Assembly (NCBI GenBank): GCA_030446745.1
Contig: JAUJMS010000001.1
Location: 163,107 to 227,106, forward strand
Origin: Egibacteraceae bacterium
Lineage (GTDB): Bacteria; Actinomycetota; Nitriliruptoria; Euzebyales; Egibacteraceae
Reading direction: 5' to 3'
Length of the DNA stretch: 64,000 nucleotides
Shown: in pieces, positions 53,967 to 62,521 of the stretch
How the letters are laid out: every line of letters starts with the position of its first letter
Numbering within the stretch: the stretch's first letter is position 1
Program-made: the position numbers and the translations under genes
Notes under the pieces: generated by a model
What the model was told of the DNA's origin: nothing
The model's input: the letters and a program-made list of their open reading frames with translations, nothing else
Database searches by the model: none

Positions 53967-55123
53967 TGGGCTCCTTCCGTGTCGAGCCCTGCCGGCCGGT
54001 ACTGCGCCCACGGCTCGCTGCGCGCCGCCGACGCTAGCAGGCGCGCGGTCAGGCCACGGGCCGTCGCCGCGGCTGCGAGCGTGGCGTGCAACGACGGGAG
54101 CGCGGCCGCCTCCGTCGCGCCGTGCCCCGCGTCGACCAGCGCGAGGCCCTGCGTCAGCGCATCGAGCGCGACGTGGTGGCGCAGGTCGCCGGTGACGTAC
54201 ACGTCGGCGGCCTCGGCGAGCGCCGCCCCGACCAAACTGTCGCCTGCGCCGCCACACGCCGCCACGCGCCGGACCGGTCGTTCGAGGTCTCCGGCGACGC
54301 GCAGGTGCGGCGCCGGCAGTCCGGCGGCAAGCCGGTCGGCAACCGTGCGCAGCGGCAGCGCGGTGGGCAGCTCGCCGACGCGGCCGAGCCCTCTACCGCC
54401 GGCGGGCGGCGGGGCGACCAGGACGAGGTCGTAGGCGACCTCCTCGTAGGGGTGCGTCGCGACGAGCGCGGCCACGACCTCCGCGACCGCCGCGCGTGGA
54501 ACGACGACCTCCAGCCGGTCCTCGGCGACCTCGTTGCGCCGGCCGACCTCGCCCACGACCGGCTGCGCCCCGGGGCCCGGGCGAAACGTCCCCGTGCCGC
54601 GGACGCGGAAGCTCACCTCGTCATATGCGCCGATGCGCCCGGCACCGGCCGCGGCGACGGCGGCGAGCACCGCGTCGGTCGACTCGGGGGGCACGAACGT
54701 CACGAGCTTCACACCGCCGGCGCCACGTTCGTCCACCGGCAGCAGCGGGCGCGCCTCCCGCAGCCCGAGCAGGCGCACGATCGGGTCGGTCGTCCCGTCG
54801 ACCGCCGCGTCGAAGTTCGTGTGCGCAGCGAGGACCGCGACGCCCGTCCGCGCCGCGCGCAGCGCCAGGCGACCCGCGGCGGTTGCGCCGGTCAACCGCT
54901 CCAGCGGCCGGAACAGCAGCGGGTGATGGGCGACCAGGAGGTCGGCACCACGGTCGCGCGCCTCGTCGATCGTGGCCGGCGTGACGTCGAGACAGACGAG
55001 CACGCCCGCAACGCCGTCGTCCTCGTCGCCCACCTGCAAGCCCGTCGCGTCCCACGGCTGCGCCGACGACTCCGGGTAGCACGCGTCGACCAGCGCGACC
55101 CAGTCGGCGAGGCGGTCAGCCAT
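53963..55123 (-). CDS. Nif3-like dinuclear metal-centre protein
   Basis: A 386-residue Nif3/YbgI family protein. Metal ligands appear in LLVAHHPLLFRPLERLTG, LAAHTNFDAAVDG and DAGHGATE. The PII-like central insertion (about 140-240, VKLVTFVPPESTDAVLAAVA and HPYEEVAYDLV) marks the long form. The reaction is unproven; GTP cyclohydrolase or regulatory roles have been proposed. It is followed with a 4-base overlap by the zinc-ribbon gene and then rnpB, a widespread order. Confidence 0.92.
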   Translation of the reverse strand: MADRLADWVALVDACYPESSAQPWDATGLQVGDEDDGVAGVLVCLDVTPATIDEARDRGADLLVAHHPLLFRPLERLTGATAAGRLALRAARTGVAVLAAHTNFDAAVDGTTDPIVRLLGLREARPLLPVDERGAGGVKLVTFVPPESTDAVLAAVAAAGAGRIGAYDEVSFRVRGTGTFRPGPGAQPVVGEVGRRNEVAEDRLEVVVPRAAVAEVVAALVATHPYEEVAYDLVLVAPPPAGGRGLGRVGELPTALPLRTVADRLAAGLPAPHLRVAGDLERPVRRVAACGGAGDSLVGAALAEAADVYVTGDLRHHVALDALTQGLALVDAGHGATEAAALPSLHATLAAAATARGLTARLLASAARSEPWAQYRPAGLDTEGAQ

Positions 55124-55236
55124 AGACGCCGCAGCCTAGGTGACTAAAGTTGCGCGCCGCGGCGTCCGAACACGTACGAGACGCCAAAGGTGTGTCCGTC
55201 CTCCGGCGAGCGCGAACTACGGCCAGGAAGCGGCTG

Positions 55237-57276
55237 ATGCGGTTGCGCCAGACCTCGAAGCTGCGGCTGTATGTCCTGGCGGTCTCGGTCGCCGGCATCG
55301 TCGTGCTGCTGTCGCTGGCTCCCGCGGGCGTGGAGGCTCTCCGTTCGGCGCCGGTGGTGTCGCTGGTCATCGCCGCCTCGGTGATCGTGTGCGAGCTGCG
55401 CCCGATCAACATCACCTGCGAGGACGAGTCCGGCCAGATCACGCTGTCGACGCCGTTCGCGTTTGCGCTCATGCTCGCGTCTGGGACCGCGATGGCGGTG
55501 CTCGTGCTGGCCGTCGCGTCGCTGTTGGCCGACATCCGCCGCAAACCGCTGGACCGGGTGGTGTTCAACGTCGCCCAGTACTCGCTGTCGTTGAGCGCCG
55601 CCGGCGGCATCATGCTCCTCGCGTCCGGCAGCCCGGCGCTGCTGTCGACGCCGCAGCTGAGCGTGTCGGAGTTCGGCGCGCTGCTGCTCGGCGGTGGCAC
55701 CTTCTTCTTGCTCAACAACACCCTGACGGGGACCGTCGTCGCGCTGGCGCAGCGCATCGGCGTCTACGACTTCTTGCGGCAGGACTTTTTCTTCCAGACG
55801 TTCACCACCGGTGTCCTGTTGGCGCTCGCGCCGATCGTCGTCGTCGTCGCCGAGGTCAACGTCGGGCTGATCCCCCTGCTCGTGTTGCCGGTCGTGGCGG
55901 TCTACCGCAGCGCCACCGCCTCGCTGGAGAAAGACCACATCGCGCGGCACGACGTGCTGACCGACCTGCCGAACCGCCGCCTGTTCCTCGACCGCCTCAC
56001 CCTCGCGCTGCGCGAGGCGAAACACCCGGGCGAGCAGGTGGCGGTGCTGCTCATCGACCTCGACCGCTTCAAGGAAGTCAACGACACCCTCGGTCACCAC
56101 ATGGGTGACCTCCTGCTCCAGGCCATCGGCCCGCAGCTGCAGGTCGGCATCGCCGACGACGCGACGGTCGCACGTCTCGGCGGCGACGAGTTCGCGCTGT
56201 GTCTCCCCGACGTCGACGGCGCCGACGAGGCGGTCCGCGTCGCCAAGGGGATCGTCCAGCGGCTCACGACGCCCTTCCACATCGGCGGGTTCACCCTCGA
56301 CATCGGCGCGAGCGTCGGCATCGCCCTGTACCCGGACCACGGCGAGGACGTCTCGACCGTCATGCAGCGCGCCGACGTCGCGATGTACGTCGCGAAGGAG
56401 TCGCACGGCGGCTTCGAGGTCTACAGCGCCGAGCGCGACCCCCACCGGCGCCAGCGCATCACCTCGGCGGGCGACCTGCGCCGCGGCATCGAGACCAGCC
56501 AGCTGGCGATCCACTACCAGCCCAAGGCCAACATGCGCACCGGCCTCGTCGGCGGCGTCGAGGCGCTCGTGCGCTGGCAGCACCCCGACTACGGGCTCGG
56601 GGGGGCCGACGAGGTGGTCCCGGTGGCCCCGCGCGCCGGGCGGGTCGGGCAGATGACGCCGTCCGTGCTCGACGCGGCGCTGGGCCAGTCCCGCCGCTTG
56701 TACGACGAGGGCCTCGACCTGCGCATGGCCGTGACCCTGTCGGTCCAGAGCCTGTACGACCACGAGTTCCCCGGCCACGTCTCGGATCTCCTGCGGCGCT
56801 GGAACGTCTCGCCGCGCCAGCTCGTGTTGGAGATTGCCGAGAGCACCGTCATGGCCGACCCACGGCGCGCGCAGCGGGTGCTGGCCGAGTTGTCCGCGAT
56901 GGGCGTCACCCTCGCGATCGACGACTTCGGCACCGGCTACTCGTCGCTGGCCTACCTCAAGCAGCTGCCGGTCACCGAGCTGAAGATCGACAAGTCGTTC
57001 GTCCTCGGCATGGCTACCGACAGCGACGACGCGATCATCGTCCACTCGACGATCGACCTGGCGCAGAAGTTCGGGTTGCAGGTCGTCGCCGAGGGCGTCG
57101 AGTCGATGCGGGTGTGGCAGTTGCTGGCCCGGCTCGGCTGCGACCACGCGCAGGGCTACTACGTCAGCCGACCCCTCGCTGCGCCGCAGCTGACCCCGTG
57201 GCTGCGGGCCAACACGATCCCGGACATCGACGGCGACGTCCCCCGCCGCACCGCCCCCACGGCGTCCGCGAGCTGA
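55237..57276 (+). CDS. membrane-anchored GGDEF-EAL protein (c-di-GMP turnover)
   Basis: A 679-residue protein. About six N-terminal membrane helices (LRLYVLAVSVAGIVVLLSLA to GLIPLLVLPVVAVY) precede a GGDEF domain (HDVLTDLPNRRLFLDRL, LIDLDRFKEVNDTLGHH, LGGDEFAL near 314). An EAL domain follows (IHYQPKANMRTG, VEALVRWQH near 441, DDFGTGYSSLAYLKQL, ELKIDKSFV, VVAEGVES). Both active sites look intact; which activity dominates is unknown. AGGAAG before the ATG at 55237 decides the start; GTG 55192 is an alternative. The hydrophobic part resembles the actinobacterial MHYT-less sensor of such proteins. Confidence 0.9.
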   Translation: MRLRQTSKLRLYVLAVSVAGIVVLLSLAPAGVEALRSAPVVSLVIAASVIVCELRPINITCEDESGQITLSTPFAFALMLASGTAMAVLVLAVASLLADIRRKPLDRVVFNVAQYSLSLSAAGGIMLLASGSPALLSTPQLSVSEFGALLLGGGTFFLLNNTLTGTVVALAQRIGVYDFLRQDFFFQTFTTGVLLALAPIVVVVAEVNVGLIPLLVLPVVAVYRSATASLEKDHIARHDVLTDLPNRRLFLDRLTLALREAKHPGEQVAVLLIDLDRFKEVNDTLGHHMGDLLLQAIGPQLQVGIADDATVARLGGDEFALCLPDVDGADEAVRVAKGIVQRLTTPFHIGGFTLDIGASVGIALYPDHGEDVSTVMQRADVAMYVAKESHGGFEVYSAERDPHRRQRITSAGDLRRGIETSQLAIHYQPKANMRTGLVGGVEALVRWQHPDYGLGGADEVVPVAPRAGRVGQMTPSVLDAALGQSRRLYDEGLDLRMAVTLSVQSLYDHEFPGHVSDLLRRWNVSPRQLVLEIAESTVMADPRRAQRVLAELSAMGVTLAIDDFGTGYSSLAYLKQLPVTELKIDKSFVLGMATDSDDAIIVHSTIDLAQKFGLQVVAEGVESMRVWQLLARLGCDHAQGYYVSRPLAAPQLTPWLRANTIPDIDGDVPRRTAPTASAS

Positions 57277-57309
57277 TTCCGCTCCCGCGGCGCGCGGCGC
57301 CGGAATTCG

Positions 57310-57386
57310 TGGTGGGCGCTGAGGGGCTCGAACCCCCGACCTCCGCCGTGTAAAGGCGGCGCTCTCGCCAGCTGAGCTAAGCGCCC
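57310..57386 (-). tRNA. tRNA-Val (anticodon TAC), CCA encoded
   Basis: The 7-bp acceptor GGGCGCT/AGCGCCC, D arm TAGCTCAGCTGGCGAGAGC, anticodon stem CCGCC/GGCGG with loop TTTACAC, and T arm GGGGGTTCGAGCCCC are all present. Anticodon TAC reads Val. The discriminator A is followed by a genomically encoded CCA (57312-57310). It stands alone between the GGDEF-EAL and DUF3467 genes. Confidence 0.97.
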
Positions 57387-57486
57387 GCCTGCGGCGCACT
57401 CTAGACGGACGGCTCGGCACCGCCGCGCGTGGGGAGGGGGCAGGCGCCTTCTAGCATGGGCGCCCCCTCTGCGGCAGGAGCGAACG

Positions 57487-57777
57487 ATGAGCGATCCCAA
57501 CGCGCCCGACGGCGGCGGCCAGCAGATCCAGATCTCGGTTCCCGACGCCATCAAGCACGGGACCTACGCCAACTTCCTCGTCGTCAGCCACTCCGCCCAC
57601 GAGTTCACGCTCGACTTCTGCCAGGTGCTGCCCGGCGGCGACCCGACGTCGGTCCAGGCCGACGTCGTCAACCGTGTGAAGGTGGCGCCCACGATGGTCG
57701 CCAAGATCATCCGGGCGCTCAACACCAACATGACGGCCTACGAGGACAAGTTCGGCATGGTGCAGAACATCGACTGA
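57487..57777 (+). CDS. DUF3467 family protein
   Basis: A 96-residue protein: QQIQISVPDAIKHGTYANFL, SHSAHEFTLDFCQVLPGG, KVAPTMVAKIIRALNTNM, which is the DUF3467 pattern. Function unknown. GGCAGGAG precedes the ATG at 57487. Confidence 0.88.
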   Translation: MSDPNAPDGGGQQIQISVPDAIKHGTYANFLVVSHSAHEFTLDFCQVLPGGDPTSVQADVVNRVKVAPTMVAKIIRALNTNMTAYEDKFGMVQNID

Positions 57778-57802
57778 CGCAGACTCTGGCGCCTGTACCG
57801 CC

Positions 57803-58180
57803 CTATCCCCGCCACAGACAGAACGGGTGGCCTGCAGGGTCGAGGTAGACCCGGACGTCATCTTGCGGTTGGTACTCGGCGAGGATCGCGCCCTGCGCGA
57901 CGGCGTGCGCGCCCGCGGCGTCGAGATCCTCGACCTCGATGTCGAGGTGCATCATCATCTGCTGATCGCCGGGACCGGCGGGCCAGGTGGGCCTGACGTA
58001 CGCCGGCTCGCACTGGAACGCCAGGTGTCCATCGCCGTTCGGCGCGTTCAGTGTCACCCAGTCGGGCTCGTTGCGGCCCACCGTCCAGCCGAGAAGGCGA
58101 CGGTAGAAGTCCGCCAGCACGCGAGCGTCGGGTGCGTCGAGCACCGTGCCGGTCAGCGTCAGAACGGGGCGTTCGCTCAC
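57803..58180 (-). CDS. VOC-family protein
   Basis: A 125-residue glyoxalase-fold protein (TVLDAPDARVLADFYRRLLG, HLDIEVEDLDAAGAHAVAQG, VYLDPAGHPFCLW). Substrate unknown. Start is GTG at 58180, 26 bases after the AhpE gene stop, so the two are probably co-transcribed. Confidence 0.83.
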   Translation of the reverse strand: MSERPVLTLTGTVLDAPDARVLADFYRRLLGWTVGRNEPDWVTLNAPNGDGHLAFQCEPAYVRPTWPAGPGDQQMMMHLDIEVEDLDAAGAHAVAQGAILAEYQPQDDVRVYLDPAGHPFCLWRG

Positions 58181-58206
58181 CTCGGTCGGCGCGCCAGTCA
58201 GGCGGC

Positions 58207-58668
58207 TTACGCGAGCGCGGCGAGGGCGTGTTTGACCTCGTCGTTGTCGCGGGCGTCTGGGATGGCGTTGACCGTCGTCCACCGCACGATGCCGTCGCGG
58301 TCGATGACGAAGGTGCCGCGCAGCGCGATGCCGAGGCGGTCGTCGAACACGCCGTAGCGGCGGGCCACCTCGCCGTGGGGCCAGAAGTCGGCGAGCAGCG
58401 GGAAGTCGTAGCCCTGGTCCTGCGCCCAGCGCCTCAGTACCGCCGACGAGTCGACGCTGATGGCCAACATCTGCGTGTCGTCGTTGCTGAACACGTCGCC
58501 CTCGTCGCGCAGCGCGCACAGCTCGCCCTGGCAGACGCGGCTGAACGCCAGCGGGTAGAAGACGAGCACGACGTTGCGCGTGCCACGGTAGTCCGACAGC
58601 CGCACGAGTTGCCCGTGCTGGTCGCGCAACTCGAAGTCGGGGGCCTCCTGGCCGGCTTCGACGGGCAT
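58207..58668 (-). CDS. ahpE: AhpE-type one-Cys peroxiredoxin
   Basis: A 153-residue peroxiredoxin that reduces hydroperoxides. The peroxidatic Cys46 lies in FYPLAFSRVCQGELC, and FPLLADFWPHGEVARRYGVF is characteristic of mycobacterial AhpE. Cys51 could serve as an extra thiol. AGGAG precedes the ATG at 58668. The reductant could be mycothiol or mycoredoxin, as in mycobacteria, but this is not shown. Confidence 0.92.
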   Translation of the reverse strand: MPVEAGQEAPDFELRDQHGQLVRLSDYRGTRNVVLVFYPLAFSRVCQGELCALRDEGDVFSNDDTQMLAISVDSSAVLRRWAQDQGYDFPLLADFWPHGEVARRYGVFDDRLGIALRGTFVIDRDGIVRWTTVNAIPDARDNDEVKHALAALA

Positions 58669-58775
58669 GGCACTCCTCGCGGGACGCTGGGCCGCCGTCG
58701 GTCGGGCGGTCGTGGGGCGCGGGAGTCTACGCGGTGTCGCCTCCAGGGCCGATCGGGGAAATCGCGAGCGTGGCG

Positions 58776-58781
58776 TAGCGT
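58776..58781 (+). promoter_or_regulatory. candidate -10 hexamer (TAGCGT) of the lipoate-ligase-like gene
   Basis: TAGCGT lies nine bases upstream of the ATG at 58791, which has no Shine-Dalgarno. Confidence 0.35.
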
Positions 58782-58790
58782 GGCGCCGCG

Positions 58791-59480
58791 ATGCGCTGGC
58801 GCGACCTCGGCTACGAGTGCGGCGACGCGGCCGCGCTGCTCGACCGCGGCAACCGGCTGCTCGACGATCTCGCCCGCGACCCGACGCCGACGCTGCGCTG
58901 GTACCGCGCGTCGACGCCCGCCCTTGTCCTCGGTCGTGGCCAGGCGGCGCCCGACGCTGCGGACGCGCTCCCTGTCGTGCTGCGACCGTCCGGCGGCGGG
59001 GCGGTGCTCATGGACGCGGCACTGCTGTCGCTCGACGTGCTCGCGCCATCCGGCCACCCGCTGCTCGCCGGCGATCTCGGCGCCGTCCTCGACCGGGTGG
59101 GGGCGGCGTGGGCACTCGCGCTCGACGACCTCGGCGTCGCTGACCTCACCGTGCACCTCGGTCCGGCGACCGCTCGGCGGCGCGGCACCCCGCGCGAGCG
59201 GCTGCTCGCCGCGATTTGCTACGCCACGTTGGGCCGCGGCGAAGTGCTCGCCGGTGGGCGCAAGGTCGTCGGGCTGGCCCAGCGCCGACGACGCGCCGGG
59301 GCGCTGGTGCAGTGCGGCGTGTTACGCCGTTGGGACCCGGCCCCGCTGCTGCGCGCGTTCGGCGCCGAGGCGGCCGACGCCGGCGTCGCCGCCGCGGCGG
59401 TCGGGCTCGACGACCTCGTTGATCCGCCGCCGTCCGACGCCGCGATCATGGCTGCGGTGACGCGGCGGCTGGTGGGGTAA
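58791..59480 (+). CDS. lipoate-protein ligase A-like protein
   Basis: A 229-residue BPL/LplA/LipB-fold protein. LPVVLRPSGGGAVLMDAALL corresponds to the RRxSGGGAVYHD motif with His changed to Met. EVLAGGRKVVGLAQRRRRAG contains the catalytic Lys. It may ligate lipoate or octanoate to apo-proteins, or transfer them (LipM/LipL-like). Its stop is nine bases before otsA. Confidence 0.82.
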   Translation: MRWRDLGYECGDAAALLDRGNRLLDDLARDPTPTLRWYRASTPALVLGRGQAAPDAADALPVVLRPSGGGAVLMDAALLSLDVLAPSGHPLLAGDLGAVLDRVGAAWALALDDLGVADLTVHLGPATARRRGTPRERLLAAICYATLGRGEVLAGGRKVVGLAQRRRRAGALVQCGVLRRWDPAPLLRAFGAEAADAGVAAAAVGLDDLVDPPPSDAAIMAAVTRRLVG

Positions 59481-59489
59481 GACGCGCCG

Positions 59490-60916
59490 GTGGGCGAAGG
59501 GCTGGTGGTCGCGAGCAACCGCGGGCCGGTGAGCTGGTCGCGCGCCGACGACGGCACGTTCACCGCCAGCCGCGGGTTCGGCGGTCTCGTCACGGCGCTC
59601 GGCGGGGCGCTGCAGGCGGAACCCGGCGCGTGGGTGTCGGTGGCGCTGTCGGAGGACGACCGGGCGGTCGCCGCCGAGCACGCCGGCCGGCGCTTCGCCG
59701 CCGAGACGGACGGGGCCACGTTCCAGCTGCGCCTGCTCGACGCGGCCGAGCGTTACGAGGCCTACTACAACACTGTCGCGAACCGCCTGCTGTGGTTCAC
59801 GGTCCACCAGCTGTGGGGCGAGCCCTACGAGCCTGCTGGCGTCGGCTGGCCGCCGGCCTGGGACGACTACGTCGCGGTCAACGCGCAGGTCGCCGAGGCG
59901 GTGGCGGCGGAGGACGGCGCCGAGGTCTACCTGCAGGACTACCACCTCGCCGCCGCCGGGACCGCCGTGCGCGCGGCCCAACCGGACGTCGCGCTGCTGC
60001 ACTACCTGCACACACCGTGGGTCGATCCGCAGTATCTGCGGCGGCTGCCCGACCGCGTGGCGGACACGGTGCTGCGCGGCCTGCTCGCCGCCGACGTCGT
60101 CGCGTTCTCCTCGCCGGTGTGGTGCGACGCGTTTCGCCGCTGCGCCGCGGTGCTGCCGGGCGCCCGCATCGACGGCGACGACGTCGTCCTCGACGGGCGG
60201 CGCACGCGGGTCGCGGCGTTCGTGCTCGGCGTCGACGAAGACGACCTCGCCACGTCGGCGGCGTCGGACGCCGTCGCCCGGGCCGGCGCCGAGCTCGACG
60301 CCCGGCGCGACGGCCGGCGCCTGGTGCTGCGGGTGGACCGCACGGACCTGTCGAAGAACATCCTTCGTGGGCTGCAGGCCTACGAGCTGCTGCTGGAACG
60401 CCACCCCGAGCACCGCGACAGCGTGTGGCACTACGCCCACCTCAACCCGTCGCGCCAGGGCGTTGCCGAGTACCGCGAGTACCTCGAGGCCTGTCTCGCG
60501 GTCGGCGACCGCATCCGCGAGCGCTTCGGCGAGCGCGTGCTCGACGTGTTCGTCGGCGACGACTACCCGCGCGCCGTGGCGGCACTGCAGCGCAGCGACG
60601 TGCTCATCGCCAACCCGGTCACCGACGGGACGAACCTCGTCGCCAAAGAGGGCCCGGTGCTCAACACCAACGACGGCGTCCTGCTCCTGTCCCCCACCGC
60701 CGGCGCCGCCGACGTGCTCGGCGACGCGGCGCTGCTCGTCAACCCCTACGACGTCGAGGCGCAGGCGCGCGGCGCTGCACGCAGCGCTGCACATGGACGC
60801 CGGCGAGCGGGGCGACCGGGCCCGGCGCCTCGCCGCGGCGCGCGCGCGAAGGCAGTCCGGCGGCGTGGTTCGACGCCCAGCGCCGGACGCTGCGCGCCGC
60901 GGTCAGCCGCCGCTGA
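59490..60916 (+). pseudogene. otsA: trehalose-6-phosphate synthase with two frameshifts near the 3' end
   Basis: A GT20 enzyme joining UDP-glucose to glucose 6-phosphate. From GTG 59490 it reads normally: LVVASNRGPVSWSRADDGTF, RGFGGLVTALGGAL, YLQDYHLAAAGTAVR, HTPWVDPQYLRRLP, VLRVDRTDLSKNILRGLQAY, NPVTDGTNLVAKEGPVLN. After VNPYDVEAQA one extra base at about 60770 moves the conserved ALHAALHMDAGERGDRARRL into another frame. A second extra base at about 60845 does the same to SPAAWFDAQRRTLRAAV, ending at 60916. Both sites are CG repeats, so base-calling slips are likely. Confidence 0.88.
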
Positions 60917-60952
60917 CCCGCCCTACCCCGGAGCGGGGAGCGGGGAGCGCGG

Positions 60953-61730
60953 TCAGCGGTCGACGGCGGCGGCGAGGTCGCGCAGCCACGCCGCCAGCGC
61001 CGGTGTCCCGTCGAGGACGACGTCGGCGGCGGCGAGAACCTCGGAAGCCGTCTCGTCGCCCGCGGCGACGGCGACCGCCGTCCCGCCGAGCTCGCGGGCG
61101 GCGGCGAACGCCGGCAGGTCGCCCCGGTCGTCGCCGGCGTAGACGACGTCGCGCAGGGCGAGCTCGGCCGCGGTGGCACGGACCGCCGAACCCTTGTCCC
61201 AGGCGACCGGGGGCGCGCTCCTCGACGAGGCGCCCCGGCTCGCGGGCCAGGCCGGTCTCTGTGGCGAGCGCGGTGACCAGCGCCGCGACACGGCGTCCGG
61301 CGGCGTCGCGGTCGACGGCGTTGCGCCAGTGGACCGCGACCGACAGCCCCTTGTCCTCCACCGCGACGCCACGGGTGCCGACCAGCGCGGCGGCGATGCG
61401 GTCCTTCGCCGCGTCGACCGCCGGCTGCCACACCGCCGCCTCGGGGTGCGCGTGGCTGCTGCCGTCGACCCAGGTCTGCAGGCCGTACAGGCCGAGCAGG
61501 CGTACGCCCGTGACGTCGACGCGGTCGGCGAGAAACGCCACCGGGCGGCCGCTGACCACGGCCACGACACCCAGGCGCCGCGCCAGCGTGCGCAGCGCGG
61601 GGACGAGCTCGTCGGGCAGCGTCGCGGTTGCGGGGTCGTCGACGATCGGGGCGAGCGTGCCGTCGAAGTCGAGGAACAGCCCAGCGGTCGCGGGCGCCGC
61701 GGCGATCCGCCGCCTCACGGCGTCGGTCAC
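60953..61730 (-). pseudogene. otsB: trehalose-6-phosphate phosphatase with a frameshift
   Basis: HAD-family phosphatase: AGLFLDFDGTLAPIVDDPAT contains the catalytic DxDGT, and VVAVVSGRPVAFL and LYGLQTWVDG follow. After LAREPGRLVEE the frame changes at about 61210-61222, within a GCGC repeat. It continues as PPVAWDKGSAVRATAAELAL and VVYAGDDRGDLPAFAAAREL with the C-terminal acidic metal site, ending at 60953. Start GTG 61730 overlaps the XdhC stop by four bases. It is convergent with otsA, so the trehalose pathway is represented twice and damaged twice. Confidence 0.85.
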
Positions 61731-62521
61731 GCGCCCGTCGCCGACCAGTCCATCCTCAGCGGGCCGCCGGCGCGGCCGCGCTCCACCGCGACGATCTCGG
61801 CGACGATCGACAGGGCGATCTCCTCGGCCGAGCGGCTGCCGATGTCCAGGCCACAGGGGCTGCGCAGCCGCGCCACCGACCGCTCCGGCACGCCGGCGTC
61901 GCGCAGCCGGCGGACCGCCTGTGGCGCGTGGCGGCGGCTGCCGAGCATCCCGACGAAGAACGCGTCGCTCGCGAGGGCCACGCGCAGGACCTCGTCGACC
62001 CACGGTGCGTCGTGGTCGGACACGACCACCGCGTCCGCGCCGCCGGGCGGGGCGGCGAGCAGGTAGCGGCCGGGGTCGTCCGCCTTGACCTCGACGCCGC
62101 CGGCGACGCCCGTGTCACCGCCGGGCGCGACGAGCACCGCCCGGCGACCGAGGTGGCGCGCGAGGTGCGCGACGGAGCGACCGACGGGGTTCGCGCCGAA
62201 CACGAGAACCGCCGGCTCGGGATCGAACACCTCGGCGAACAGCTCGAGCGCGCGGGGCTCGCCGTGACCGGCGAAGTCGTGGCCGGCGAAGTCCTCGCGG
62301 CGGCGCAGCGGCGCGCGTTCCGCGAGCGCAGCGGCGGCGAGCGTCACGCCGGCGGTGTCGAACTCCGAGCAGCCGAGCGTGCCGGCGCGGACGCCGTCGT
62401 CGCCGACGACGAGCTTGGCCCCGGGCGAGCTGGGCGCGTCGCCCTCGACCGACAACACGGTGACCAGCACGACGCGTTCGCCGCGCGCGCGGGCCCGCGC
62501 CAGCGCGTCGAAGACCTCCAT
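61727..62521 (-). CDS. XdhC/CoxI family protein
   Basis: A 264-residue protein of the family that inserts or sulfurates molybdenum cofactor for xanthine or CO dehydrogenases. The N-terminal XdhC_CoxI domain is VTVLSVEGDAPSSPGAKLVV, and the C-terminal Rossmann domain has FVGMLGSRRHAPQAVRRL and SPCGLDIGSRSAEEIALSIV. No molybdoenzyme gene is in the window. It is coupled at both ends: ATG 62521 overlaps the wax-ester synthase stop and its own stop overlaps otsB. Confidence 0.88.
   Translation of the reverse strand: MEVFDALARARARGERVVLVTVLSVEGDAPSSPGAKLVVGDDGVRAGTLGCSEFDTAGVTLAAAALAERAPLRRREDFAGHDFAGHGEPRALELFAEVFDPEPAVLVFGANPVGRSVAHLARHLGRRAVLVAPGGDTGVAGGVEVKADDPGRYLLAAPPGGADAVVVSDHDAPWVDEVLRVALASDAFFVGMLGSRRHAPQAVRRLRDAGVPERSVARLRSPCGLDIGSRSAEEIALSIVAEIVAVERGRAGGPLRMDWSATGA

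Noticed and set aside
61727-62521. xdhC as part of a CO or xanthine dehydrogenase operon
   Set aside because: No molybdoenzyme subunits are present; the flanking coupled genes are a WS/DGAT homologue and otsB.
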